A DNA stretch of 64,000 nucleotides from Alphaproteobacteria bacterium UBA7314. Lineage in GTDB: Bacteria > Pseudomonadota > Alphaproteobacteria > MPNO01 > UBA830. Location of the stretch: the NCBI GenBank assembly GCA_002471575.1, contig DKQG01000012.1, forward strand, positions 1 through 64,000. Direction: 5' to 3'. Below are positions 53,263-61,166 of the stretch, piece by piece (within the stretch, counting starts at the first letter, position 1; every line of letters starts with the position of its first letter). Below the pieces are notes generated by a model. It searched no databases, was not told where the DNA came from, and was given only the letters and a program-made list of their open reading frames with translations. The translations under genes and the position numbers were made by a program.

Positions 53263-53324
53263 CCCTCTTCCCCTCCCGGCCACCCATAAGAATGATCCCG
53301 TGGGTGGCCGGGAGGGGAAGAGGG
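53263..53324. repeat. Perfect 24-bp inverted repeat with 14-nt loop (dispersed repeat copy B)
   Basis: Left arm 53263-53286 (CCCTCTTCCCCTCCC then GGCCACCCA) and right arm 53301-53324 are exact reverse complements. The loop contains ATGATCCCG, close to the loop of copy A. It lies between the enoyl-CoA hydratase and RdhA-like genes. A right-half-like GGGGGAGAGGGCCGG also occurs alone at 27051-27065 after the SDR stop codon. Confidence 0.9.
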
Positions 53325-53355
53325 CCGGCGTGACCCTGTGAAAGCAGGTCTTCGT

Positions 53356-54174
53356 CTAAGGCAGACTGACGACTTCGTTGTTGGTGCGCGTCTTCTTGTC
53401 GAGGAACTTTTCCAGCGCCTCCTTGAAATAGGGATGCATGACCGATTCCCCGACATTTTGGATTTCGAACTCGGTTGCCTCCTCGATCGACCGTCGCCAG
53501 CCCATGTGGAAGCTTTCCTTGGCCATGCCCTGCAGATGGGTGGGGCCGGCGGCTAGGTCTCGGGCGATCTGCGCCGCGTTTTCCTTGAAATCGGCTTTGG
53601 AATAGACCCGGTTGACGATCTGCCAGTCGAGCGCTTCTTCGGCGGACAGGGTCCGATTAGTGTACATCAGTTCCATCGCGCGGCGAAAGCCGACGATCTT
53701 GACCAGCGAATAGCTGGTTGACGCGTCGTTGGCGAGGCCGATGGAGTGCCAAGCGCACAGGAAACGCGCGTCGTCGGTGCACACTGCCATGTCCGAACAC
53801 AGCGTAATGCCCAAGCCCGAACCGGCCGCTGCGCCGTTCACGGCCGAGAAGACGGGCTTTTTGATCCGGACAATCATGTGGAAGACTTGGTGCCACCACA
53901 TGGCCAGTTCGCGGAAATGCGACGAGATGCCTGTCTGGCCGTTGCTGACATCCGGGATTTCTTTCAGATTGAAGCCCGCGCAGAACGAATTCCCGGCCCC
54001 CGTGAACAAAACTGCGCCGACGGCGTCATCGGCTTCGGCATGAAACAGCGCATCCAGCGTTTCCTGGACGCCTCTCAGGTCCAGTGCGTTTCCGTATTGT
54101 GGCAGATTGAAAATAATCTTCGCAACGCCGTCTTCGACGACATAGATGATGCTGCTGTAATCGGAGTTTTCCAA
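53356..54174 (-). CDS. Enoyl-CoA hydratase/isomerase (crotonase) family protein
   Basis: The 272-residue crotonase has the oxyanion-hole strands GNSFCAGFNLKEI and NGAAAGSGLGITLCSD. At the position of the second catalytic acid it has GLANDASTSY, with an Asp as in isomerase-type members. It should hydrate or isomerise an enoyl-CoA. Its start is 66 bases after the MarR stop, and RdhA follows across the copy B repeat, so a common transcript is likely. Confidence 0.9.
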   Translation of the reverse strand: MENSDYSSIIYVVEDGVAKIIFNLPQYGNALDLRGVQETLDALFHAEADDAVGAVLFTGAGNSFCAGFNLKEIPDVSNGQTGISSHFRELAMWWHQVFHMIVRIKKPVFSAVNGAAAGSGLGITLCSDMAVCTDDARFLCAWHSIGLANDASTSYSLVKIVGFRRAMELMYTNRTLSAEEALDWQIVNRVYSKADFKENAAQIARDLAAGPTHLQGMAKESFHMGWRRSIEEATEFEIQNVGESVMHPYFKEALEKFLDKKTRTNNEVVSLP

Positions 54175-54179
54175 TATCA

Positions 54180-54223
54180 GTTCCCCCTGCGCCTGATCGT
54201 ATCAGGTGGGGCTATGGGGGAAC
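54180..54223. repeat. Composite inverted repeat between marR-like and crotonase genes
   Basis: GTTCCCCC (54180-54187) pairs with GGGGGAAC (54216-54223), and an inner CCTGAT pairs with ATCAGG. It lies in the 65-bp gap before the crotonase start. It may bind the MarR protein or belong to the hairpin repeat family; the sequence does not decide. Confidence 0.5.
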
Positions 54224-54239
54224 AAGGGATTCGCCCTGT

Positions 54240-54674
54240 CTAGTTAAGCTGTTCGGCCCGCTGAATGATCTTCTGAAGCGCGCGGACCAGGGCGTCCGTC
54301 TCGTCGCTGTCGATCGCGGACATAAGTTCGTTGTATCGCTTGTTGGCGGTCGGTGCGATCTTGTCGTACAGCTTCCTGCCCTTAGTTGTCAGCGCCAGCC
54401 GATAGCGGCGACGGTCGTTCGGATCACGCTCGCGGGTGATGCAACCATTGTCAACCAACCGTTGTATCGCGCGGTTTACCATCATTTTTTCCATAGCCCA
54501 GCTATTGGTGATCTCGGCGGCCGAAACACCCTTTTCCGAGGTCAGCGTCATCAGCACCCGCCATTCGGAAATCGTGATGCCGAATTTGGTCTCGATCTCG
54601 CCATGAAAGGCGCGACCGATCCGGTTCGAAAGAACGTGAACTAGGGAAAGTGGTTTATCATCTGCGATCGTCAT
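54240..54674 (-). CDS. MarR-family transcriptional regulator
   Basis: The 144-residue protein has the winged helix-turn-helix fold (ITISEWRVLMTLTSEKGVSA, AMEKMMVNRAIQRLVDNGCI, ERDPNDRRRYRLALT). MarR proteins usually repress catabolic genes and release DNA on binding aromatic ligands. It lies 21 bases after the LLM monooxygenase gene and before the crotonase gene on the same strand, so it probably controls its own operon. Confidence 0.92.
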   Translation of the reverse strand: MTIADDKPLSLVHVLSNRIGRAFHGEIETKFGITISEWRVLMTLTSEKGVSAAEITNSWAMEKMMVNRAIQRLVDNGCITRERDPNDRRRYRLALTTKGRKLYDKIAPTANKRYNELMSAIDSDETDALVRALQKIIQRAEQLN

Positions 54675-54695
54675 CCGAAGATTGTAGCAGAAATC

Positions 54696-55802
54696 TTATT
54701 CCGCGGCTTCCGATTGCCCTATCGCTGCATTGACGGCCGGCATGACCTTTTCGGCCATAAGCTCCATCGAGCGTTTGCCGAGCTCCTTGTCTTCCCAATC
54801 CTTGCCGGCATAGAGCAGGGTGCCGAAATCGCCGGTGACCTCGCGGAAAGCGAGAATCTGATCGACGACGCTGTTCACGTCGCCGGCAATGACCAGGTTG
54901 TCGACGATGAAGTCCAGATTAAGATTCTCGTCGGGGAAGTCGCGCTCCGGCTTGAAAACCTCGTGGCGATTTCCCTTCTTTAGTTTGGTGAAAAGCTGAT
55001 TGTAATAGAACCGGTAGGGGCTCCGTTCGTTCGCCTTTCCGTAGTCGATGGCCGTCTTGTGATCGTCATGGACGAAGATCGACCGCGCTACGCGCCAGTC
55101 CGCGGTATTGGCATCGCGCCGGCCTTCCTCGCAGCCACGGACGTAGTTGGTCCAGTGGGTTTTGACCCATTTGTCGAGCAGGAAGTTGGCGGAGATCGGC
55201 AGGAAGCCCTTCTTGCCCATTTCGATCACGCCCTTCGAAAACGGCGCGACGACGGTGCAGATGATCGGCGGGTGTGGTCTCTGGTAGGGCTTCGCAATGG
55301 GCCCCAGGCCGATTTCCGGCATCAGGGTGTTCTCGGTAGAGATCTTCCAGTGCTTGCCTTCCAGATTGTATGGCGGTTCGCCTTGCCAAATATCAAGGAT
55401 GTGGCTGATGGCTTCGGCAAACATCTCGTTGCGATCAATGCCACGGATGCCCAGCGCTTCAGCGTCCGATTCCAGCGCGCCTGGACTGATGCCGAAAATG
55501 AAACGGCCTCTAAGCAGGTGATCCATCATGGCTGCCTGCGCGGCGGCCAGGACCGGGTGTGTATGCGACAGGTTCGTTGTCCCGGTGCCCAGCTTGATCT
55601 GTTTGGTGTCCGAAATCAGGCTCGCCTGAAACAGCATCGCGTTGGTGATGCTCTCGGCGGCGTCGGTCAGGTGTTCGCCGACATAGGCTTCGGAATACCC
55701 CAACTTGTCGGCGAGGATGATGGCTTCGCGGTCTTCTTGCAGACATTGAGTGTAATTCCGGTCAAAACGGTGCACCGGCATGGTGAAAAATCCGATTTTC
55801 AT
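54696..55802 (-). CDS. LLM-class flavin-dependent monooxygenase (luciferase-like)
   Basis: The 368-residue protein has the bacterial-luciferase TIM barrel: MKIGFFTMPVHRFDRNYTQC, LGTGTTNLSHTHPVLAAAQ, GRFIFGISPGALESDAEALG, and PHPPIICTVVAPFSKG. It uses reduced flavin from a separate reductase to oxygenate an organic substrate. No flavin reductase is adjacent. It is the first gene of the minus-strand operon LLM-MarR-crotonase-RdhA-AEC and may carry out the first attack on the substrate. Confidence 0.92.
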   Translation of the reverse strand: MKIGFFTMPVHRFDRNYTQCLQEDREAIILADKLGYSEAYVGEHLTDAAESITNAMLFQASLISDTKQIKLGTGTTNLSHTHPVLAAAQAAMMDHLLRGRFIFGISPGALESDAEALGIRGIDRNEMFAEAISHILDIWQGEPPYNLEGKHWKISTENTLMPEIGLGPIAKPYQRPHPPIICTVVAPFSKGVIEMGKKGFLPISANFLLDKWVKTHWTNYVRGCEEGRRDANTADWRVARSIFVHDDHKTAIDYGKANERSPYRFYYNQLFTKLKKGNRHEVFKPERDFPDENLNLDFIVDNLVIAGDVNSVVDQILAFREVTGDFGTLLYAGKDWEDKELGKRSMELMAEKVMPAVNAAIGQSEAAE

Positions 55803-55943
55803 CGTTCTGCTCCCGCTTTTGCGATGAATTTCCGTGTGTATTCCATATTTAATTCATGACCTAAATATGATTACACCCACGGCAGGTACATTAAATGTGA
55901 ATTGAAAGAATAAATAATGCCGGTCTCGCCCTCCAGCGTCGAG

Positions 55944-56240
55944 ATGAACGTGATCGTGTTCGCCGTCGATGCCGGTAGTTTCTCCGCCAACTCGGGAGAG
56001 GCGATCCGCAATATGGCTCTCGTAGGGGCACGGCTTTGCGCGGCTGGTAACAATCTTGGTCGGTCTTGATATTACGGCTGGCCCGTTGATCGAATTGCTG
56101 CCGGACTGGCCCGAGCCGAGGGAGAATACGGCCCATGCCGTATTTCCCAGCCGCCGTCTCGTCCCGCCAAGCACGTGGGCATTCGCTGGTTTTCTGGTCG
56201 AGAAATCACACCGGTCCCGCCGTGGAAAGTCGTCTAGCGA
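55944..56240 (+). pseudogene. LysR-family regulator relic with large internal deletion
   Basis: From the ATG at 55944 the frame reads MNVIVFAVDAGSFSA, the LysR N terminus, then jumps directly to NSGEAIRNMALVGARL, a segment from the far end of the ligand-binding domain. A frameshift near 56060 moves the match to another frame: VGLDITAGPLIELLPDWPEP, HAVFPSRRLVPPSTWAFAGF, then LVEK, the LysR C terminus. About 200 residues of the normal 300 are missing. It lies between the LLM and photolyase genes, on the opposite strand. Confidence 0.75.
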
Positions 56241-57613
56241 CGCTCCTTCTCTACTAGCCTGTCTACGAATTCGGTATAGGCGTTCATGTCGAACTTCCGA
56301 TTCAACCCATTGGCGTTCATGTATCGGATCTTTCCGAAGACAGGGCGTTCGGTCCAGGCACGGTCGTGGAGGCCGTAACACCAAGCCACGTTGGCGTATG
56401 AATTCGGGTCGCGACCGTCCAAGAAGTATTTATTGTTCAGCGCCAGAGTGGTTACGTATGCCTGCTGCGGCGTGGCCGACCACTCCAGAATTTTCTTCGC
56501 CCAGTACATACGCATGTAGTTATGCATGAACCCGGTATGCACCATTTCCCGCATGGCGTCGTTCCAGTGCGCATCGTGGGTGTTGCAGGCTTCGAGTTCC
56601 TCCGCCGAGTAAACATACTCGCGTTCGTCGCCTGCGTGTTGCTCCAGAGTTTTCCGCGCCCAATCGGGGAGGGCGTCGTAGGTGTCGAATTTCGGTTCGA
56701 ACGCGACGTAGTTCATCGACAGCTCCCTGCGGACGACCAGTTCTTCGATAAACGAGCCACGGTCGTCTGACGATCCTGCGTCGGCGTCATGTGCGGCCAG
56801 TACCATGTCGACCGGCGAGATATGGCCAAAGTGAAGATAGGGGCTGAGGAAGGATGTCTGCGCTGCTGACGGTTCATTACGGGCGCCAGCATATCCGTCG
56901 AGAACCACATCCACGAAATGATCAAGCCGGCGCCGCGCTTCTATCTCTCCCCCCCTGAACCGTGTCGCCGGGCGGACCGACCAGTCGAGGTCGAGGGCTG
57001 CCAGCGCTGCCGCCGGATCGGAAACGTCGATGTCTCCCGCAAGGTCGATTCCGTCGGCGGAGGCCTCCGGCCTAGTCTCATCAAGCGGCACGAGATACTC
57101 GTCCCATACCCGTTGAATCTTTGGGCGGATTGTACGCGCAGCGTATTCCGATTTGCCAGATACAACGTCGACCGGAACGACCACCTCCGTTTCCACCTGC
57201 ACTACGGTACATCCCGCTTCTCTGGCAAGCCGCTTGCGCCAGCCGGTCTGTAACGGCATGTAGCTGCGGTCGCAGATCACCGCCGCTGCATCCTGAGCCA
57301 TGCCGATAGCGACATCGACCGGCAGGCCCCTGCGGACGACGAACGCGATTCCACGTGTTTCCAGATTTTTCGCACAGTCGGATAGTCCTTCCAGCATAAA
57401 CGCGTAATGCCGGGCGTTGGCCTCTGGATACCCGTCCATCAGCCCGAAACAAACTACGACGGGGAGGCCGTGCTTGTTCGCACCGCGGATCGCCATTTCG
57501 AGTGCCGCATTGCTCCTCGTGCGCTGGGCTTCTTGCATCCAGTACAAGACGTAAGAGCCGTTCTCTCGGCGATCTGCGCCGTTCAGTTTCCGGATGCGGG
57601 TGTTTTGAATCAC
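56234..57613 (-). CDS. Class II CPD photolyase
   Basis: The 459-residue flavoprotein matches class II deoxyribodipyrimidine photolyases: YVLYWMQEAQRTRSNAALE at the N terminus and the class II signature LEWSATP, LNNKYFLDGRDPNSYANVAW, then YGLHDRAW and FGKIRYM near the C terminus. It repairs UV-induced cyclobutane dimers using blue light and FAD. Class II enzymes are a minority type in proteobacteria. The gene is intact. Confidence 0.93.
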   Translation of the reverse strand: MIQNTRIRKLNGADRRENGSYVLYWMQEAQRTRSNAALEMAIRGANKHGLPVVVCFGLMDGYPEANARHYAFMLEGLSDCAKNLETRGIAFVVRRGLPVDVAIGMAQDAAAVICDRSYMPLQTGWRKRLAREAGCTVVQVETEVVVPVDVVSGKSEYAARTIRPKIQRVWDEYLVPLDETRPEASADGIDLAGDIDVSDPAAALAALDLDWSVRPATRFRGGEIEARRRLDHFVDVVLDGYAGARNEPSAAQTSFLSPYLHFGHISPVDMVLAAHDADAGSSDDRGSFIEELVVRRELSMNYVAFEPKFDTYDALPDWARKTLEQHAGDEREYVYSAEELEACNTHDAHWNDAMREMVHTGFMHNYMRMYWAKKILEWSATPQQAYVTTLALNNKYFLDGRDPNSYANVAWCYGLHDRAWTERPVFGKIRYMNANGLNRKFDMNAYTEFVDRLVEKERR

Positions 57614-57666
57614 TAAAATCTCCTACTGTCGTTTACGCTGGCTTGATGCCGATGGATTAGGAACGA

Positions 57667-59022
57667 TCACCCGACAGTCAGGATCGCCCTCAGTCCCGGA
57701 CAATTGTCTTCCAGCTTGACTTCGCCGTTATGGAGATTTGCGACCGCCTCGACGAGGCTTAGTCCGAGGCCGCTGCCCGGCGTGGAGCGTGCCGTCTCCA
57801 GCCGATGAAACCGAAGGAACACTTCTTCAAAGGCTTCTTCCGGGATCCCGGGTCCGGTATCGGACACCGTCACGGTCCGGTCGGCCGCATGCATGGTGAC
57901 GCTGCCGCCTGGCGGCGCATATTTGACGGCGTTGTCAGCAAGGTTCCCAATGGCCTGGAACAACAGATCGCGATCGCCCTCGATGCCGGTTGTCTCGTCG
58001 CAACGGAGAGAGAAGGAAAGATTCTTTTCTTCGGCAACGGGTTCATATAATTCCGCTACATCGCGCATTACTTCTCCAATATCGATCGTCGCGAAACTTT
58101 CCCGCCGCCCGCCGGCCTCTATTTGCGTAATTCGCAGTAGGGCATTGAAAACCGAGAGCAGTCCGTCGGCCTCGGCGATGGCGCGGTCGATCCGGGTCGT
58201 GCGTCCCGTTTTGCTCAGCCCGTTTTCGTCGAGGCTTTCGAGCGTCTGCCGGAGGCGGGAAAGGGGCGTCCGCAGATCGTGAGCGATATTGTCGGTGACG
58301 TGGCGCAGGCCTTCCATCAGCGACTGATTCCGGTCCAGCATTTCGTTCAACTGTATCGCCAGACGATCGAACTCGTCATCCGTGCCACGGGTCGGGATAC
58401 GCCGGTCTAGCGCGCCGTCGGCGATTTCGCGGCTGGTTTGGTTGATGGCTTCTATCCGTCGCGTCGTACTACGGCTCATCGCGATTCCCCCGGCCAGTGC
58501 CAGAGCCAGAGTGATCGCGCTTCCCCAGATCACCGCTTTGATCGCCATGTCACGGGTGCGCACCAGTTCGCGGACCTCGCGCCCCACCAGCAGGTTTAGA
58601 CCGCCCAGCAGAACGAACGGCCTCGCCCTAGCTAGATAAACTTCGTCGTCCGGCGCATCCCGATCCTGCAGTTCGAATTCGATCCACCCACTCGCGTCCG
58701 GGGCGACGGTCGGCCATTTGCTGAGGTTACCCACGAGCGGGCGGCGTAACGGATCGGTCAGCAGATAGACAGTGCGCCCGCCCGGGTCATTCCTCACACG
58801 TTCGGATATGATGGCGGCGACACCGGGGGTACCGCGTTGTTCGTATTGTTCGGCTAGGCCTTTGATGTCGGCTTCGATGATCGCGTCGACCTGGTCCGAC
58901 AGAGTGCCCGCCGTTGCCCAATAAAGGAACCCAAGCAGCACGGCGGCGGAGCTGCCGAACAACAGGATATAAATCAGGGTGAGCCGGAACGAGGCGCTGC
59001 GCAGCAGCGGCGGCAGGGTCAT
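57667..59022 (-). CDS. HAMP-domain sensor histidine kinase
   Basis: The 451-residue inner-membrane kinase has two membrane segments (about residues 13-36 and 163-183) bracketing a periplasmic sensor of about 125 residues, then a HAMP linker, the phospho-acceptor H248 in NIAHDLRTPLSRL, and a HATPase domain with NLADNAVKYAP, DTGPGIP and GSGLGLSLV. It phosphorylates the response regulator encoded just upstream, whose stop it overlaps by four bases. The signal is unknown. Confidence 0.93.
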   Translation of the reverse strand: MTLPPLLRSASFRLTLIYILLFGSSAAVLLGFLYWATAGTLSDQVDAIIEADIKGLAEQYEQRGTPGVAAIISERVRNDPGGRTVYLLTDPLRRPLVGNLSKWPTVAPDASGWIEFELQDRDAPDDEVYLARARPFVLLGGLNLLVGREVRELVRTRDMAIKAVIWGSAITLALALAGGIAMSRSTTRRIEAINQTSREIADGALDRRIPTRGTDDEFDRLAIQLNEMLDRNQSLMEGLRHVTDNIAHDLRTPLSRLRQTLESLDENGLSKTGRTTRIDRAIAEADGLLSVFNALLRITQIEAGGRRESFATIDIGEVMRDVAELYEPVAEEKNLSFSLRCDETTGIEGDRDLLFQAIGNLADNAVKYAPPGGSVTMHAADRTVTVSDTGPGIPEEAFEEVFLRFHRLETARSTPGSGLGLSLVEAVANLHNGEVKLEDNCPGLRAILTVG

Positions 59023-59705
59023 GGTGGGGTGGTGCGGAGCGCATATCCGGCGCCGCGAACGGTCTGAATCAGCGGTGTATCGAACTCCTTGTCGATTTTC
59101 TGACGGAGCCGGCTAACATGAACGTCGATAACGTTGGTTTGCGGGTCGAAGTGGTAATCCCACACATGTTCCAGCAGCATCGTCCGGGTGACAACGTTGC
59201 CGGCGTTGCGCATCAGATATTCCAGCAGCCGGAACTCACGTGGCTGCAGGTCGATCTCTCTGCCCGCGCGCGTAACGGTCCGCGCCAACAGGTCGATTTC
59301 TAGGTCGCTCACGGCCAGGATCGTTTCCGCGCTTCCGGTCGTGTTTGCGGATCTACGTGTCAGCGCTTCCAGGCGGGCGAGAAGTTCGGAGGCGGCAAAC
59401 GGCTTGGTCAGGTAGTCGTCTCCGCCGGCTTTCAGGCCTTTCACCCTGTCGTCGACCTCCGACAAGGCGCTGAGCACGAGCGCGGGCGTGTAATTGTCGG
59501 AGGCGCGTAGGGTTCGGATTATGGTCAAGCCGTCGGGCGCCGGTAGCATCCGGTCGACCACCAGCACGTCATAATCTTCCGTGGTTGATAGAAACAGCCC
59601 GTCCTTCCCGGTAGCGGCATGGGTGGGATTGTGCCCGGATTCGCCCAGTGCCTTCACGATGTACGACGCGACATCGGCATCGTCTTCTATAACTAGTACG
59701 CGCAT
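59019..59705 (-). CDS. OmpR-family response regulator
   Basis: The 228-residue regulator has a receiver with the acidic pair EDD (residues 7-9), the phospho-acceptor D51 in VVDRMLP, and the conserved Lys in TKPFA. The C-terminal winged helix (LQPREFRLLEYLMRNAG, VDVHVSRLRQKID) binds DNA. Together with the downstream kinase it forms a two-component system. The 16-bp direct repeat at 59912-59943 is a candidate binding site, since OmpR proteins often use tandem direct repeats. Confidence 0.95.
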   Translation of the reverse strand: MRVLVIEDDADVASYIVKALGESGHNPTHAATGKDGLFLSTTEDYDVLVVDRMLPAPDGLTIIRTLRASDNYTPALVLSALSEVDDRVKGLKAGGDDYLTKPFAASELLARLEALTRRSANTTGSAETILAVSDLEIDLLARTVTRAGREIDLQPREFRLLEYLMRNAGNVVTRTMLLEHVWDYHFDPQTNVIDVHVSRLRQKIDKEFDTPLIQTVRGAGYALRTTPP

Positions 59706-59911
59706 TATCTATGCCTACGTATTACCTCGGAAGTTATGTAGGGGCGGTAGGCAGTCCGACGCAAATAAATCTTTCGTAATGTTCAGGCAACACTCAAATG
59801 GTGGCGAGAGTCCGTGTCGCCGCGGTCTATTGATAATGAGGAGATTCCGCATGCAACGTATGGTTGGCGACGAACTCGGGGTAGATCGTTGCGGCGATGC
59901 TAGTAAAGACG

Positions 59912-59943
59912 CGAAGCGCATATATATCGAAGCGCATATATAT
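59912..59943. repeat. Tandem 16-bp direct repeat upstream of the two-component operon
   Basis: CGAAGCGCATATATAT occurs twice with no gap (59912-59927 and 59928-59943). It lies 207 bases before the response regulator start, in the 451-bp gap 59706-60156, which otherwise shows only a TATAAT-like box near 60142 and no supported gene. Confidence 0.8.
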
Positions 59944-60156
59944 ACAGCGTCGCCTGCAGCGATATGCGCGGGAAATAATCGAACGGCGTATAATGATCGA
60001 GAAAACGGTTGCTTATCGCACCAATTCCCTTGCCGGTCCCGACTGCTAGCACGGCGTTGACGCAGCCGATGACCGTAACCATCGTCGTAATCGCGATATC
60101 GACACTGCCGCTGTCCCTAGCACTGTATGCAAGAAAACGTCGTATAATAGGGAATC

Positions 60157-60867
60157 ATGAATTTGACCCCGATCGAACCCGATATCTTGCCGCTCGCCCT
60201 GACAGCGGTTGCAGAACGTCTGGAGTCAGGTTCCGTGGCGGCAGCGGCATTCGCTCGGGTTGCCGCGATCGCCGACGAATTGCAGGTGCCGCAGGACACG
60301 CCGGATCACCGGCGTGCCGCCCGTGCACTTGTCGATCGGGCTGGGATGACTGCCATAGATGCTGTTCCCGCCACAGCGTTCAGCTGGGACGGCAGGGCAG
60401 TCCGCACGAGAAGCGAAGCCAGTGTCCTGATCCATGAGGTTGCTCACTGGCTGATCGCGCCACCCGATCGCCGGGCCTTACCGGATTTCGGACTCGGCGC
60501 CGGTCCGGAAACGGGGCGGATTGCCGAGGCGAACGCCGCCCGCTGCGTCGATAACGCTGTGAGGGAAAAAGAAGAGTTACTGGCGTCGCTACTCGGCATC
60601 CTGTTCGAAGCCGCACTCGGGCAGCCGGCAATTCACGCGTTTATCGAGCAAAACTGGCTGGAGGCATGGGACCGTCCTGCCGCGGCGGATCAGTTCGCTA
60701 TGGCCGCGCAGGCACTATCCGACCGTGGTTTGATCGACGGCGATGGCCTGCCGGCCCTGCTTCAGGATGGTAAAGCCGCCACCGCCGCGATTTCGATCAG
60801 GAATTCTGGCCAGGCCAGCGCCGATACCTCGACGATGGCAGAGGCCGGACCCTCGCTTGGGAAATAA
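60157..60867 (+). CDS. Uncharacterised protein with HExxH motif
   Basis: The 236-residue protein has HEVAHW (H93, E94, H97) in VLIHEVAHWLIAPPDRRALP, a zinc-peptidase-like motif that recalls the HE.AHW of EpmC (EF-P hydroxylase) but without other clear similarity. The rest is alpha-helical, including EKEELLASLLGILFEAALGQ. It seems a conserved alphaproteobacterial protein of unknown function. Its last 35 codons overlap the 3' end of the convergent ridA gene, so the C terminus may be extended by mutation. The start follows TATAAT and a weak ribosome-binding site. Confidence 0.7.
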   Translation: MNLTPIEPDILPLALTAVAERLESGSVAAAAFARVAAIADELQVPQDTPDHRRAARALVDRAGMTAIDAVPATAFSWDGRAVRTRSEASVLIHEVAHWLIAPPDRRALPDFGLGAGPETGRIAEANAARCVDNAVREKEELLASLLGILFEAALGQPAIHAFIEQNWLEAWDRPAAADQFAMAAQALSDRGLIDGDGLPALLQDGKAATAAISIRNSGQASADTSTMAEAGPSLGK

Positions 60868-61166
60868 CTCTCGCGGATATCCGAAACCGAATCAAAGGCC
60901 TCAATGTCGCAAACGTATACCGTGACCTGCGCGATATCGGCCATGGTGCCGCCATTGGCTGCGACGATGGCACGGATGTTTTCCAGCACCTGCGTGGTTT
61001 GGGCGCGGATGTCACCCTCGCCGACTAGCTTGCCATCTGCATCCAGCGCGACCTGTCCGGCAATGAAGAGCAGTGGCCCGATGTCGGTCCGGATGCTGTT
61101 GGAATAATGCGGTTTCATCGGCGAGGCGACCGATGCCGGGTTGGTGCCAACGGTCTTGTTGCTCAT
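60762..61166 (-). CDS. RidA family protein, second copy
   Basis: The 134-residue protein from the ATG at 61166 has RidA features: PHYSNSIRTDIGPLLFIAGQ, the helix region QTTQVLENIRAIVAANGGTM, and VTVYVCDIEAF. It probably deaminates an enamine/imine or acts on a pathway-specific intermediate. It is coupled by an ATGA overlap to the CoxL-type hydroxylase gene, so it likely serves that enzyme's pathway, for example hydrolysing an unstable product. Confidence 0.88.
   Translation of the reverse strand: MSNKTVGTNPASVASPMKPHYSNSIRTDIGPLLFIAGQVALDADGKLVGEGDIRAQTTQVLENIRAIVAANGGTMADIAQVTVYVCDIEAFDSVSDIRESYFPSEGPASAIVEVSALAWPEFLIEIAAVAALPS

Noticed and set aside
55854..56384. A 176-codon minus-strand frame opposite the lysR relic
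   Set aside because: Its translation is low in family-like sequence, overlaps photolyase, and the plus strand explains the region as LysR.
59921..59945. TATATAT runs as a promoter or replication origin element
   Set aside because: They are part of the 16-bp tandem repeat; no DnaA boxes or origin-linked genes are nearby.
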